Both the position numbers and the translations under genes were made by a program. The notes beneath the pieces were generated by a model. It saw nothing but the letters and a program-made list of their open reading frames with translations, was not told where the DNA came from and did no database searches. DNA of 45,505 nucleotides, from NCBI GenBank assembly GCA_902584685.1, contig CACIAP010000007.1, positions 1 through 45,505 of the forward strand, in the 5' to 3' direction. Shown one piece after another: positions 6,888 through 15,250 of the stretch. Position 1 is the first letter of the stretch, and every line of letters starts with the position of its first letter. The DNA comes from an uncultured Pelagibacteraceae bacterium. GTDB lineage: Bacteria; Pseudomonadota; Alphaproteobacteria; Pelagibacterales; Pelagibacteraceae.

Positions 6888-8281
6888 TCTCTGCAAATTT
6901 ACTAGCAATATTCTATCTTATCTCTGGAATTCTGTTTATTTTAGCATTAAGAGGTTTGTCTTCTCCAGAAACTTCAAGACAAGGTAATCTATTTGGAATA
7001 ATTGGAATGGCAATCGCTATAACTGTTACGTTCCTTTCCATAGATAATTTCTCAAGTGGATTTCTTTATGTCATACTTTTCTTGCTTATCGGAGGTTCAA
7101 TAGGTGCTTTCATTGCATTTAAAATTCCTATGACTGCAATGCCAGAATTGGTGGCTGGTTTTCATAGCTTGGTGGGGTTAGCTGCAGTGTTTGTTGCTAT
7201 ATCTGCTTTTTTAAGTCCTGAAGTTTTTAATTTAGGTTCTTCAGGAAATATTAAACTAGCTAGTCTAATTGAGATGTCTATAGGAGCAGCTGTTGGGGCA
7301 ATTACTTTCTCAGGTTCAATAATAGCTTTTCTAAAATTAAGAGGATTAATGTCAGGGTCTCCAATAACTTTTCCAGGACAACATATATTGAACTTATTAA
7401 TTTTAATTTCTATTATAATTCTTACATATTTTTTATGTTTGAATCAGTCTCCTAATTTTTTCTGGTCATTAATTGCAATTTCTTTTCTAGTTGGTTTTTT
7501 ATTAATTATCCCAATTGGTGGCGCAGATATGCCAGTAGTAATTTCAATGTTAAATTCTTATTCAGGCTGGGCCGCAGCTGGAATAGGTTTTACCCTCGAA
7601 AATACTGCCTTAATAATCACTGGTGCTTTAGTAGGTTCCTCGGGTGCAATATTATCTTACATAATGTGTAAGGGCATGAATAGATCATTTTTTAATGTGA
7701 TACTCGGAGGATTTGGAGGAACTGATCAAACTTCTAGCAAGACAAGTAAAGAGCAAAAACCAGTTAAAAGTGGAAATGCAGATGATGCAGCTTTTTTAAT
7801 GAAAAATGCATCATCAGTTATAATTGTTCCTGGATACGGAATGGCTGTTGCTCAAGCGCAGCATGCGTTAAGAGAAATGGTAGACTCTCTAAAAAAAAAT
7901 GGTGTTAAAGTTTCATACGCGATTCATCCTGTTGCAGGCAGAATGCCAGGGCACATGAATGTTTTGTTAGCTGAAGCAAACGTTCCTTATGATGAAGTGT
8001 TTGAATTAGAGGAGATCAATAATGACTTTGCAAATTGCGATGTGGCCTATGTAATAGGAGCAAACGATGTTACAAACCCAGTTGCCAAAACAGATCCCCA
8101 AAGCCCTATATATGGCATGCCTGTGCTTGATGTTGAAAAAAGTAAGTCTGTTTTGTTTGTCAAAAGAAGTTTATCACCAGGTTATGCAGGTATAGACAAC
8201 GATCTGTTTTATAGAGATAATACTCTAATGTTATTTGCAGACGCCAAAAAAATGACAGAAGATATAATTAAGAATTTATAA
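6884..8281 (+). CDS. pntB: NAD(P) transhydrogenase, beta subunit
   Basis: A 465-residue subunit with about nine membrane helices (residues 1-260) that carry the proton path, followed by the soluble NADP(H)-binding domain III. Domain III shows IIVPGYGMAVAQAQHALREM, then HPVAGRMPGHMNVLLAEANV and GANDVTNPVA. With pntAA and pntAB it forms a complete transhydrogenase. The start overlaps pntAB by four bases, and the transaldolase gene begins one base after the stop. NADPH made here would feed the biosynthetic genes nearby. Confidence 0.95.
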   Translation: MISANLLAIFYLISGILFILALRGLSSPETSRQGNLFGIIGMAIAITVTFLSIDNFSSGFLYVILFLLIGGSIGAFIAFKIPMTAMPELVAGFHSLVGLAAVFVAISAFLSPEVFNLGSSGNIKLASLIEMSIGAAVGAITFSGSIIAFLKLRGLMSGSPITFPGQHILNLLILISIIILTYFLCLNQSPNFFWSLIAISFLVGFLLIIPIGGADMPVVISMLNSYSGWAAAGIGFTLENTALIITGALVGSSGAILSYIMCKGMNRSFFNVILGGFGGTDQTSSKTSKEQKPVKSGNADDAAFLMKNASSVIIVPGYGMAVAQAQHALREMVDSLKKNGVKVSYAIHPVAGRMPGHMNVLLAEANVPYDEVFELEEINNDFANCDVAYVIGANDVTNPVAKTDPQSPIYGMPVLDVEKSKSVLFVKRSLSPGYAGIDNDLFYRDNTLMLFADAKKMTEDIIKNL

Positions 8282-8282
8282 T

Positions 8283-8975
8283 TTGACAAAAATATTTTGT
8301 GATATCGCCGACATAAATCTAATCAAAAAATTTGATAGAAAGAAAATTGTTAAGGGTTTTACAACTAACCCATCTTTAATGAGAAAAGCAGGAGCGAAAG
8401 ACTATCAGAATTATTCAAAAAAAATTTTAGGAGTAACAAAAAAACCAATTTCCTTTGAAGTATTTGCAGATAATCATGACGAAATGATCAAACAAGGAAA
8501 AAAAATTTCCAAGTGGGGGAAAAATGTATTTGTTAAAGTTCCTTATTCGAATACAAAAGGTAAATTTTCTGGGAAAGTAATTAAAGCTTTAAATTCAAAA
8601 AAAATAAAACTCAACATTACTGCTGTTTACAACGCAACACAAACTCAAAAGATTTTAAAGAATATAGATAAAAAAACTAAGGTAATAATATCTATATTTG
8701 CTGGAAGAATGGCTGATGCAGGAAAAAATCCATTACCTGAATTTAAAAAAAGTTTAAAGATTTCAAAAAAATTTAAAAATGTCGAAATATTGTGGGCAAG
8801 TACAAGAGAAGCATACAATCTTTTACAGGCACAAGAATTGGGTTGCCAAATAATAACAGTACCTCCAAACATAATTGAAACAATAGAAAATTTTGGAAAA
8901 ACTTTTGATAAACTAACAAAGGATACGGTTAAAGGTTTTTTAATCGATAGCAAGAAATCAAGATTTAAAATTTAA
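8283..8975 (+). CDS. Transaldolase / fructose-6-phosphate aldolase family protein
   Basis: A small (230-residue) class I aldolase of the FSA/TalC type. It begins with a TTG codon one base after pntB, giving MTKIFCDIADINLIKKF. The TTNPSLM motif (28-34) and the Schiff-base lysine in NVFVKVP (K85, the same position as in E. coli FsaA) are clear, with FAGRMADAGKNP later. Either transaldolase or fructose-6-phosphate aldolase activity is possible from sequence. As a transaldolase it would work with the tkt encoded on the opposite strand. It converges on the tRNA-fMet gene, with one base between its stop and the tRNA CCA end. Confidence 0.85.
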   Translation: MTKIFCDIADINLIKKFDRKKIVKGFTTNPSLMRKAGAKDYQNYSKKILGVTKKPISFEVFADNHDEMIKQGKKISKWGKNVFVKVPYSNTKGKFSGKVIKALNSKKIKLNITAVYNATQTQKILKNIDKKTKVIISIFAGRMADAGKNPLPEFKKSLKISKKFKNVEILWASTREAYNLLQAQELGCQIITVPPNIIETIENFGKTFDKLTKDTVKGFLIDSKKSRFKI

Positions 8976-8976
8976 T

Positions 8977-9053
<77 letters not shown>

Positions 9054-9056
9054 ATA

Positions 9057-9263
9057 TTAAATTCTGTTTTTAAGTTTGTTAAGTTTTTTAACTCTTTTAA
9101 TATTCTCTTGCAGGATTCTTTTTTTTTTTTCAGATGGTTTTTCGTAAGTGTTTTTAAGTTTAACTATTTTAAAAAAACCGTCTCTCTGGAGTTTTCTCTT
9201 TAAAACTCTCAAAGCTTGTTCTACATTGTTGTCTTTTACGTCTATTTTAATAACATCCTCCAA
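9057..9263 (-). CDS. rpsU: Ribosomal protein bS21
   Basis: A small-subunit protein needed for translation initiation. The core DNNVEQALRVLKRKLQRDGFF and YEKPSEKKKR are diagnostic. There is no in-frame ATG. The longest form starts at TTG (9263), but that codon lies in the Shine-Dalgarno sequence GGAGG (9257-9261). By spacing and by alignment with alphaproteobacterial S21, an ATT codon at 9251-9249 (start ...KIDVKDNNV) is a serious alternative. The given start is the conventional one. The stop is 3 bases before tRNA-fMet. Confidence 0.93.
   Translation of the reverse strand: MEDVIKIDVKDNNVEQALRVLKRKLQRDGFFKIVKLKNTYEKPSEKKKRILQENIKRVKKLNKLKNRI
9257..9261 (-). promoter_or_regulatory. Strong Shine-Dalgarno site of rpsU
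   Basis: GGAGG on the minus strand, preceded by nine T bases, is one of the few strong ribosome binding sites in the window. An ATG touches it directly (9257-9255), but it is out of frame and stops after four codons. The in-frame ATT lies 5 bases beyond the site, an optimal distance. Confidence 0.7.
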
Positions 9264-9311
9264 AAAAAAAGTTTAAATAACATTTATAAAATTTCATGTC
9301 TATCAGTTTTT

Positions 9312-9896
9312 TTAAGAATTTTGACTTTGACTTGCTTTTAAAGCCTTCTCTTTTAATTTTCTCTCTCTCTTTATACGTCTTTCTGCTTTCTCACTTGCCT
9401 CAAGAAGGTCTTTTTGAGTAAATAAATTCATCGCAACTGGGTCTTTTGCATTTAAATTATTATAATTCCAATAACTTTTATTTCTAATAGATACAACTGA
9501 GTTTTTTGTTATACCAACAAGTTTAGCTATTTGAGAGTCCTTTAACTGTGGATAGCTTTTAAGTAACCATAAAACAGAGTCTGGTTTATCTTGCCTTTTT
9601 GACAAAGGAACATATTTCTTAATTTTTTTTTCATCAGACGATATTTCCACATCAGTATTATTAATTTTTAAAGCTCTATTTTGATTCTTGCTAGACAATT
9701 CTATTTCTTCTTTAGTCAGTTGTCCGGATGTGATAGGATTATAAGCTTTTATACCTTTTGCCACTTCTCCATCTGCGATACCTTGAACTTCTACTTCATG
9801 AAGGTTACAAAAATCAGCGATTTGTTTAAATGTTAAAGTTGTGTTTTCTACAAGCCAAACAGCAGTTGCCATCGGCATTAATGGCGTTTGTGTCAT
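9312..9896 (-). CDS. trcR: TrcR-type cell cycle regulator (DUF1013)
   Basis: A 194-residue protein of the alphaproteobacteria-specific DUF1013 family, called cell cycle transcriptional regulator TrcR. The N-terminus MPMATAVWLVENTTLTFKQ starts a first helix-turn-helix-like segment. A second one follows around 105-145 (DSVLWLLKSYPQLKDSQIAK, then TKNSVVSIRNKSYWN). The C-terminus is a charged helix (KAERRIKRERKLKEKA). DNA binding is inferred from the family. It follows rpmE with one base between them, so the two are co-transcribed. Confidence 0.85.
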   Translation of the reverse strand: MTQTPLMPMATAVWLVENTTLTFKQIADFCNLHEVEVQGIADGEVAKGIKAYNPITSGQLTKEEIELSSKNQNRALKINNTDVEISSDEKKIKKYVPLSKRQDKPDSVLWLLKSYPQLKDSQIAKLVGITKNSVVSIRNKSYWNYNNLNAKDPVAMNLFTQKDLLEASEKAERRIKRERKLKEKALKASQSQNS

Positions 9897-9897
9897 T

Positions 9898-10125
9898 TTA
9901 TTTGCTCTTAGATTTGAAGTTTTGGAATTTCTTGTTGAATTTGCTTACTCTTCCTTTATCCAACAACTTTTGCTTACCACCCGTCCACGCTGAATGAGAT
10001 TTTGGATCAATTTCTAATTTTAAAACCTCTCCTTCAGAGCCCCATGTAGACTTAGTTTCAAATTGAGATCCATCTGTCATCTCTACTTTGATAGTATGAT
10101 AGTTTGGATGAATTTTTTTTTTCAT
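9898..10125 (-). CDS. rpmE: Ribosomal protein bL31
   Basis: A 75-residue large-subunit protein with the typical [19 protein letters not shown] start, the STWG segment and the end [21 protein letters not shown]. It lacks the CxxC zinc motif, so it is the zinc-free form. A good promoter lies just upstream, with the -10 box ending 7 bases before the ATG. It is therefore probably the first gene of an rpmE-trcR unit and may have an almost leaderless message. Confidence 0.95.
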   Translation of the reverse strand: MKKKIHPNYHTIKVEMTDGSQFETKSTWGSEGEVLKLEIDPKSHSAWTGGKQKLLDKGRVSKFNKKFQNFKSKSK

Positions 10126-10132
10126 AGATGAA

Positions 10133-10160
10133 CTTATAGCAAATGAAAATTATAAAACAA
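10133..10160 (-). promoter_or_regulatory. Candidate promoter of rpmE-trcR
   Basis: On the minus strand TTGTTT (10160-10155) and TATAAG (10138-10133) are spaced by 16 bases, close to consensus. It fills the gap between suhB and rpmE. The rpmE ATG is only 7 bases past the -10 box, so the transcript would start at or next to the initiation codon. Confidence 0.5.
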
Positions 10161-10901
10161 TTAAAACATAGAAATTTTGTTATTAATTTCCTTTTCAATA
10201 CTTTGGTTGGATGCAATTAGGCTGATATTTTCAGTTTTTTTTAAATCAATATCACTTAAAACTCCGCCAGCCTCTCTTACTAATATTGAGCCTGCTGCAA
10301 TGTCCCATAAACTTAAATTTTTGTGAAAACTTCCATCAAATCTTCCACATGATACATATGCAAGATCTAAAGCTGCACTACCCGTAATTCGAATTGTTAA
10401 ACCGTCTGAAGAAATCTTTTTACTATTAGATGAGAATAAACATTCAGAAATTTCTCTTTTTCTTGAAACTCGTATACTTTTATTATTCATGTACGCACCA
10501 GAATTTTTCTCTGCATAATATATTTCGTCTTTAATAGGATCAAATATTACGCCAGAAACAATTTCATTATCTAAAACTAGGCCAACTGAAATACAGAAAT
10601 GGGGTATGCCATTTATAAAATTTGTTGTGCCATCTATTGGATCTATAACCCAGAAGTTTTCTTTATCTTCATTTTTAACGAAACCACTTTCCTCAGTTAA
10701 AAAAGAATATTTTTTTTTTGATTTAGATAGTTCATTAATCAACATATCTTCAACTTTTCTATCTGAATTTGTGACAAAATTTTTTGGCCCCTTTATTGAA
10801 ACTTGAAGTTTTTCAAGTTCTCCGAAGTCTCTTATCAATACTTTAGAAACTTTTTCACAAGATTTTATCATTAAATTAAGGTTCGGAGAAATAGAATTCA
10901 T
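10161..10901 (-). CDS. suhB: Inositol monophosphatase family protein
   Basis: A Mg-dependent phosphatase of 246 residues. Metal-binding residues are visible in TEESG (E70, E71), VIDPIDGTTNFINGIPHF (D87, D90) and the C-terminal LWDIAAGSILVREAGG. E. coli SuhB also acts in rRNA antitermination; whether that holds here is not visible. Its start lies two bases after the efp stop, in the same minus-strand run. The substrate may be inositol-1-phosphate or another small sugar phosphate. Confidence 0.88.
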   Translation of the reverse strand: MNSISPNLNLMIKSCEKVSKVLIRDFGELEKLQVSIKGPKNFVTNSDRKVEDMLINELSKSKKKYSFLTEESGFVKNEDKENFWVIDPIDGTTNFINGIPHFCISVGLVLDNEIVSGVIFDPIKDEIYYAEKNSGAYMNNKSIRVSRKREISECLFSSNSKKISSDGLTIRITGSAALDLAYVSCGRFDGSFHKNLSLWDIAAGSILVREAGGVLSDIDLKKTENISLIASNQSIEKEINNKISMF

Positions 10902-10903
10902 GT

Positions 10904-11464
10904 TTATAATTTTTTTATATACTCAATTGTTCTTGTATCTACTAATATTTCATCTCCACTTTCTATAAACGGTGGAACTTGAATTTTTATATCATTTTCT
11001 AAAATTGCAGGTTTGTAAGATGATGAGACTGTTTGACCTTTTAACGCAACATCGGTTGATTTAATTTTAAATTGCACTTGATTTGGTAACTCAATACCTA
11101 TAGCTTTATCTTCATGAAATATCAGATCGATGTTTAAGTTTTCTTTCAGTAATTTGCCTTTTTCTCCTATTATGTCTTTTTTAACATCCACTTGTTCAAA
11201 ATTTTTTTGATTTATAAAGTAATAATTTATTTCATCATCATACAAATAATTAAATTCAATATTCTCTATACTTGCTTTTTCTATCGTATCGTTAGACCTG
11301 AACCTCTCATTTAGCTTTGTATTTTTATTTATACTTTTCATCTCAACTTGGCAAAAGGCTCCACCCTTACCAGGTTTGACATGTTGAGTTTTTAATATTT
11401 CCCAAAGATCATCTTTGTATTCAATCAACATTCCAACTTTAATTTCATTAGCGTTTATTTTCAT
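10904..11464 (-). CDS. efp: Translation elongation factor P
   Basis: Helps ribosomes stalled on consecutive prolines. Its 186 residues make up the normal three beta-barrel domains. The tip loop HVKPGKGGAF carries K33, the counterpart of the lysine modified in E. coli (K34). The C-terminal FIESGDEILVDTRTIEYI is the typical family ending. No epmA or epmB gene is in the window, so its modification is unknown. The start overlaps the thiE stop by four bases (ATGA). Confidence 0.95.
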   Translation of the reverse strand: MKINANEIKVGMLIEYKDDLWEILKTQHVKPGKGGAFCQVEMKSINKNTKLNERFRSNDTIEKASIENIEFNYLYDDEINYYFINQKNFEQVDVKKDIIGEKGKLLKENLNIDLIFHEDKAIGIELPNQVQFKIKSTDVALKGQTVSSSYKPAILENDIKIQVPPFIESGDEILVDTRTIEYIKKL

Positions 11465-12066
11465 AAAAATTCTTTAATTGCTTTTGCTGGTTTTTTATCC
11501 CAAATGCCTCCTGAGATAGCTAAAAAGTCCGGTTTATGCAACAGAAGTTTTCTAAAATTTTTATTAGTTATTCCTCCAATTATAACAACAGGTATTTTTG
11601 TGAATCTTTTAACCCAAGATATTAAACTTGGTTTTGCAATGTAATTTACTTTTTTCGTTCTTGATTTGAAAAAAGCACCTATAGCAATATAATTCGCACC
11701 ATCTTTAATGGCATGTCTAATCAATTTTTTGGAATTATGACACGTAATACCAATAATTTTTTTTCTTAAAATTTTTCTTGCTACTTGAATGACCATATCA
11801 TTTTGCCCCAAATGACAACCATCTGCACCAATTCTTTTTGCTAGATTAGGATCATCATTTATTATTAATTTTACCTTATACTTTTTACAAATTTTTTTGA
11901 TTCTTATTCCAATTTTTTTTTTCTCTATTAAAGAATACTTTTTTAGTCTTAATTGAAAAAAACTTACTAAATTCGAACTGAGAACGATTTTTAAATTGGT
12001 GTAAAAACTCTTCTTTATTTTGTTTGGTGAAATTAAATAAATAAACCTTTTTTTATCGACTCTCAA
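11461..12066 (-). CDS. thiE: Thiamine phosphate synthase family protein
   Basis: Joins HMP-PP and thiazole phosphate to make thiamine phosphate. The TIM-barrel motifs FFQLRLK, LIINDDPNLAKRIGADGCHLGQND, GITCHNSKKL, GAFFKSRTKK and IPVVIIGGI are in family order. There is no ATG; the TTG at 12066 gives 201 residues and overlaps fba by 14 bases, while a TTG at 12096 would add 10 residues without a visible ribosome site. The protein is very Lys-rich, and the pyrimidine-loop TCH differs slightly from the usual S/T-x-H. It pairs functionally with thiD at 30862. Confidence 0.82.
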   Translation of the reverse strand: MRVDKKRFIYLISPNKIKKSFYTNLKIVLSSNLVSFFQLRLKKYSLIEKKKIGIRIKKICKKYKVKLIINDDPNLAKRIGADGCHLGQNDMVIQVARKILRKKIIGITCHNSKKLIRHAIKDGANYIAIGAFFKSRTKKVNYIAKPSLISWVKRFTKIPVVIIGGITNKNFRKLLLHKPDFLAISGGIWDKKPAKAIKEFL

Positions 12067-13063
12067 TTTCTTTAGACCATTTCCCTTGAGCAGCAAGAGT
12101 ATTCATTTTTGCTCTGTGGTTAAATACTTTTTGGGTTCCCTCAATATCTTTTATATTCTTAGACCAAAATTTAAGAGCACCTTGCTGTAATGCTCGTCCG
12201 TAAGAGTAACTCATTATAAAGCTAGTCTTATTAAATTTATTTATTAAATTTAAATTTTCTGTCGCCTCCAGTTCTGACTGTCCACCAGATAAAAAAGCTA
12301 TACCAGAAACTTCCGAGGGCACAGAACTTTTCAAGCAATCCAAGGTTAATTTTGCTACCTCTTCATTAGAGATTTTTTCCTTTGATTTATTTCCAGCTAG
12401 AATCATATTTGGTTTTAATATTACTCCTTTTAAATCAACCTTATGAAGAATAAGCTCCTCAAAACACTTCTTAATGACCTCGGAAGTTTTTTGAAAACAC
12501 TCTTTAGCTGAATGGTCTCCATCCATTAAAACCTCTGGTTCAACAATTGGTACCATATTACATTCTTGTACTAATGCGGAATATCTAGCTAACGCGTGTG
12601 CGTTAGAGTGAATAGATAATTTGCTCGGTAAATCTTTTGATATATTGTAAACACCTCTCCATTTGGTGAACTTTGCCCCAAGTTTAAAATATTCCTTAAG
12701 TCTATCCCGCAAACCATCTAACCCTTCTGTAATTTTTTCATTTGGTGATCCAGCTAAACTTTTTGCACCGGTATCTACTTTTATTCCTGCACAAGATCCC
12801 ATACCCTCAATTAATTCTGGTATCTTGTTTTTTTTTAAGGATGTCTGCTTAATTGTTTCGTCATAAAGTATGACTCCACCAATACAATTTTTCATTTCTG
12901 ATGAACTAAAAAGAGTTTCTCTAAAAAGCAATCTATTTTCCGGGGTTGAGGGCACACCTACACCATCAAGCCTTTTTGTCATTGTTCCTGTACTTTCATC
13001 TGCAGCCAGAATTCCTTTACCACCCCCAAGAATTTTAATTACTATATTATTTAGTTCAGACAT
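12053..13063 (-). CDS. fba: Class I fructose-bisphosphate aldolase
   Basis: Cleaves or forms fructose-1,6-bisphosphate without a metal. It is the 336-residue class I form related to animal aldolases. It shows GKGILAADESTGTM (16-28), KWRGVYNIS, and the Schiff-base lysine K217 in GVILKPNM; GQSELEATENLN and SYGRALQQGALKFW follow. It stands at the end of tkt-gap-pgk-fba with one base after pgk, so the set likely serves gluconeogenesis and pentose supply. Confidence 0.95.
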   Translation of the reverse strand: MSELNNIVIKILGGGKGILAADESTGTMTKRLDGVGVPSTPENRLLFRETLFSSSEMKNCIGGVILYDETIKQTSLKKNKIPELIEGMGSCAGIKVDTGAKSLAGSPNEKITEGLDGLRDRLKEYFKLGAKFTKWRGVYNISKDLPSKLSIHSNAHALARYSALVQECNMVPIVEPEVLMDGDHSAKECFQKTSEVIKKCFEELILHKVDLKGVILKPNMILAGNKSKEKISNEEVAKLTLDCLKSSVPSEVSGIAFLSGGQSELEATENLNLINKFNKTSFIMSYSYGRALQQGALKFWSKNIKDIEGTQKVFNHRAKMNTLAAQGKWSKEIESR

Positions 13064-13064
13064 A

Positions 13065-14243
13065 TTAATTTAAAACTTTTATACCAGGAAGTTCCTTACC
13101 TTCAAGATATTCTAAAAAAGCTCCACCAGCAGTTGAAACAAAATTAAAATCATTTAATGCATTTATCTGATTTAATACTGCAATTGTATCTCCACCTCCT
13201 ACAACAGAGTAAATTGAATTATCTTTATTTTTTTTAATAATCATTTTTGCTATTTCATAACTACCTAAAGCAAAATTTGGATTTTCAAAATAACCTGCCG
13301 GACCATTCCACAAAACAGTTTTACTATTTTCGATAATATCTCCGATTTTTTTTAGAGTTTTTGGGCCAACGTCGAGAATTAAATCATCGGCTGATACTTC
13401 AGTTAAGTCTTTAATTTGAGATTTGTCATCCATGCTTTTTCCAATTTTGACATCCTTTGGATAAATTATTGAACATGAGTGATCATTAGAGGTTTTAAAA
13501 ATATTTTCTATTTCTTTTTCACAATTCTCTTCTTTAATTGATTTTCCTATCGAATTTCCTTTATAGCTTAAAATGTTATTTGCCATTCCACCAACAACAA
13601 TAATGTTATCAAATTTTGGTATTAAATTTTTAATTAAATTAATCTTGGTTGAAATTTTTGATCCTCCAATTATACATGTAACTGGTCTTTTAATTTCACT
13701 CGTTACTTTCTTGAGGGCATTTATTTCAGTTTCTAATTGCAACCCAGCAAAAGACGGCAAAAATTCAGTAATTTTACTAATTGAGGCGTGAGCTCTGTGT
13801 GAGCAAGAGAAAGCATCATTTACATAAACATCTGCAAGACTCGCCAATTTTTTTGAAAAATTTGTGTCATTTTTTTCTTCTTCTTCATAAAACCTGATAT
13901 TTTCTAAAAATATTATTTGACCATCGAAATTTTTAAATAATTTATCTTTTTTAATCTTAAAGATATTTTCATTAATGAGTTTGATTTTTTGATTTATTTT
14001 ACTTTCTAAATTTTCACAAATTGGTTTCAAAGAAAGTTCTTTGTTTACTTTTCCTTTAGGTCTCCCAACGTGTGAAATTATAACTATCTTGCAATCTTTT
14101 TTTATTAAAAAATTGATTACAGGCAAGATCTTATCAATTCTTGTTTGATCTGTGATAACCCCATTTTTTAAAGGAACATTTAAATCCAATCTCAATAATA
14201 TTATCTTTTGATTAATATTTTCTTGATCTTTAATATTGTTCAT
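13065..14243 (-). CDS. pgk: Phosphoglycerate kinase
   Basis: Transfers phosphate between 1,3-bisphosphoglycerate and ADP. Its 392 residues are normal. It has the substrate-binding LRLDLNVPLKNGVITDQTRI (18-37), SHVGRPKG, the hinge region NDAFSCSHRAHAS and the nucleotide loop VVGGGDTIAVL near the C-terminus with STAGGAFLEYLEG. It overlaps the gap stop by one base, which means coupled expression within the sugar-phosphate operon. Confidence 0.97.
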   Translation of the reverse strand: MNNIKDQENINQKIILLRLDLNVPLKNGVITDQTRIDKILPVINFLIKKDCKIVIISHVGRPKGKVNKELSLKPICENLESKINQKIKLINENIFKIKKDKLFKNFDGQIIFLENIRFYEEEEKNDTNFSKKLASLADVYVNDAFSCSHRAHASISKITEFLPSFAGLQLETEINALKKVTSEIKRPVTCIIGGSKISTKINLIKNLIPKFDNIIVVGGMANNILSYKGNSIGKSIKEENCEKEIENIFKTSNDHSCSIIYPKDVKIGKSMDDKSQIKDLTEVSADDLILDVGPKTLKKIGDIIENSKTVLWNGPAGYFENPNFALGSYEIAKMIIKKNKDNSIYSVVGGGDTIAVLNQINALNDFNFVSTAGGAFLEYLEGKELPGIKVLN

Positions 14244-15250
14244 TAAGAAATTTTATGAAGATAAGCCGCAATATCACACATTCTGTTTGAAAAACCCCAC
14301 TCATTGTCATACCACGCAGAAATTTTACCCATATTTTTTCCTATAACATTTGTTAATGATGCATCCACTATAGAGGAAGCTGGGTTGTGATTAAAATCAA
14401 TTGAAACAAGTTTTTCTTCTGTAATTTCTAAAACTTTAATTTTCTGTTTCTTGCTGAAGTTTTTAAAAGCAGAATTAATCTTTTCAATAGATAGATCTTT
14501 TTTGGAGCAAAATATTAATTCAATTAAAGAAACATTTGGGGTTGGTATTCTCATTGCTATACCCTCTAGCTTTCCTTTTAAAGAAGGTATAATTTCACCA
14601 ATCGCTTTTGAGGCACCGGTTGAGGTTGGTACTATTGATTGACTAGCTGTTCTAGCTCTTCTTATATCTTTATGAGAATTATCTAATATCCTTTGATCAG
14701 TTGTAAAAGAATGAATTGTAGTCATAAAACCTTTTTCAATCTCAAAATTTTCATTTAAAACATGTGCAACTGGCGCAAGACAATTAGTCGTGCACGACGC
14801 TGCAGATATAATTTTATCTTCCTTCTTAAGTTCCTTTTCGTTAACCCCAAGCACTATTGTCTTATCAGCGTTTTTACATGGCGCAGAGACAATTACTTTT
14901 TTTGCTCCATTATTTAAATGTGGAATTAACTTCTCCTTAGAATTAAATTTACCAGTACATTCAAGTACATAATCAACATCATTATCTTTCCAATTAATTT
15001 CCTCTAGCTTATCCTTTTGTGAATAATAAATTTTATCGCCATTAATATTTATTTGATTTTTTTCTATTGATATGTCTGCATTGAATTTTCCGTGAATACT
15101 GTCTCTTTTCAGTAAAGCACAAGCAGTCTCAATATTAGCTCTATTATTAATATGTTGAATCTTTAGGTCAGAATGATCCTCTTCAAATATTGATCGAACC
15201 ACCATTCTGCCTATTCTACCTAAACCGTTTATTCCAATTTTAGTTTTCAT
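14243..15250 (-). CDS. gap: Glyceraldehyde-3-phosphate dehydrogenase, type I
   Basis: A 335-residue enzyme with GINGLGRIGRMVVRS (6-20) and the active-site SCTTNCLAP (nucleophile C153). HSFTTDQRILDNSHKDIRRA and the end WYDNEWGFSNRMCD are canonical. At the end of the second beta strand, where NAD enzymes usually have Ile-Asn-Asp, this protein has INNR (34-37). Loss of this Asp suggests NADP use, as in gluconeogenic GapB enzymes; this is an inference. It overlaps the tkt stop by four bases and pgk by one. Confidence 0.95.
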   Translation of the reverse strand: MKTKIGINGLGRIGRMVVRSIFEEDHSDLKIQHINNRANIETACALLKRDSIHGKFNADISIEKNQININGDKIYYSQKDKLEEINWKDNDVDYVLECTGKFNSKEKLIPHLNNGAKKVIVSAPCKNADKTIVLGVNEKELKKEDKIISAASCTTNCLAPVAHVLNENFEIEKGFMTTIHSFTTDQRILDNSHKDIRRARTASQSIVPTSTGASKAIGEIIPSLKGKLEGIAMRIPTPNVSLIELIFCSKKDLSIEKINSAFKNFSKKQKIKVLEITEEKLVSIDFNHNPASSIVDASLTNVIGKNMGKISAWYDNEWGFSNRMCDIAAYLHKIS

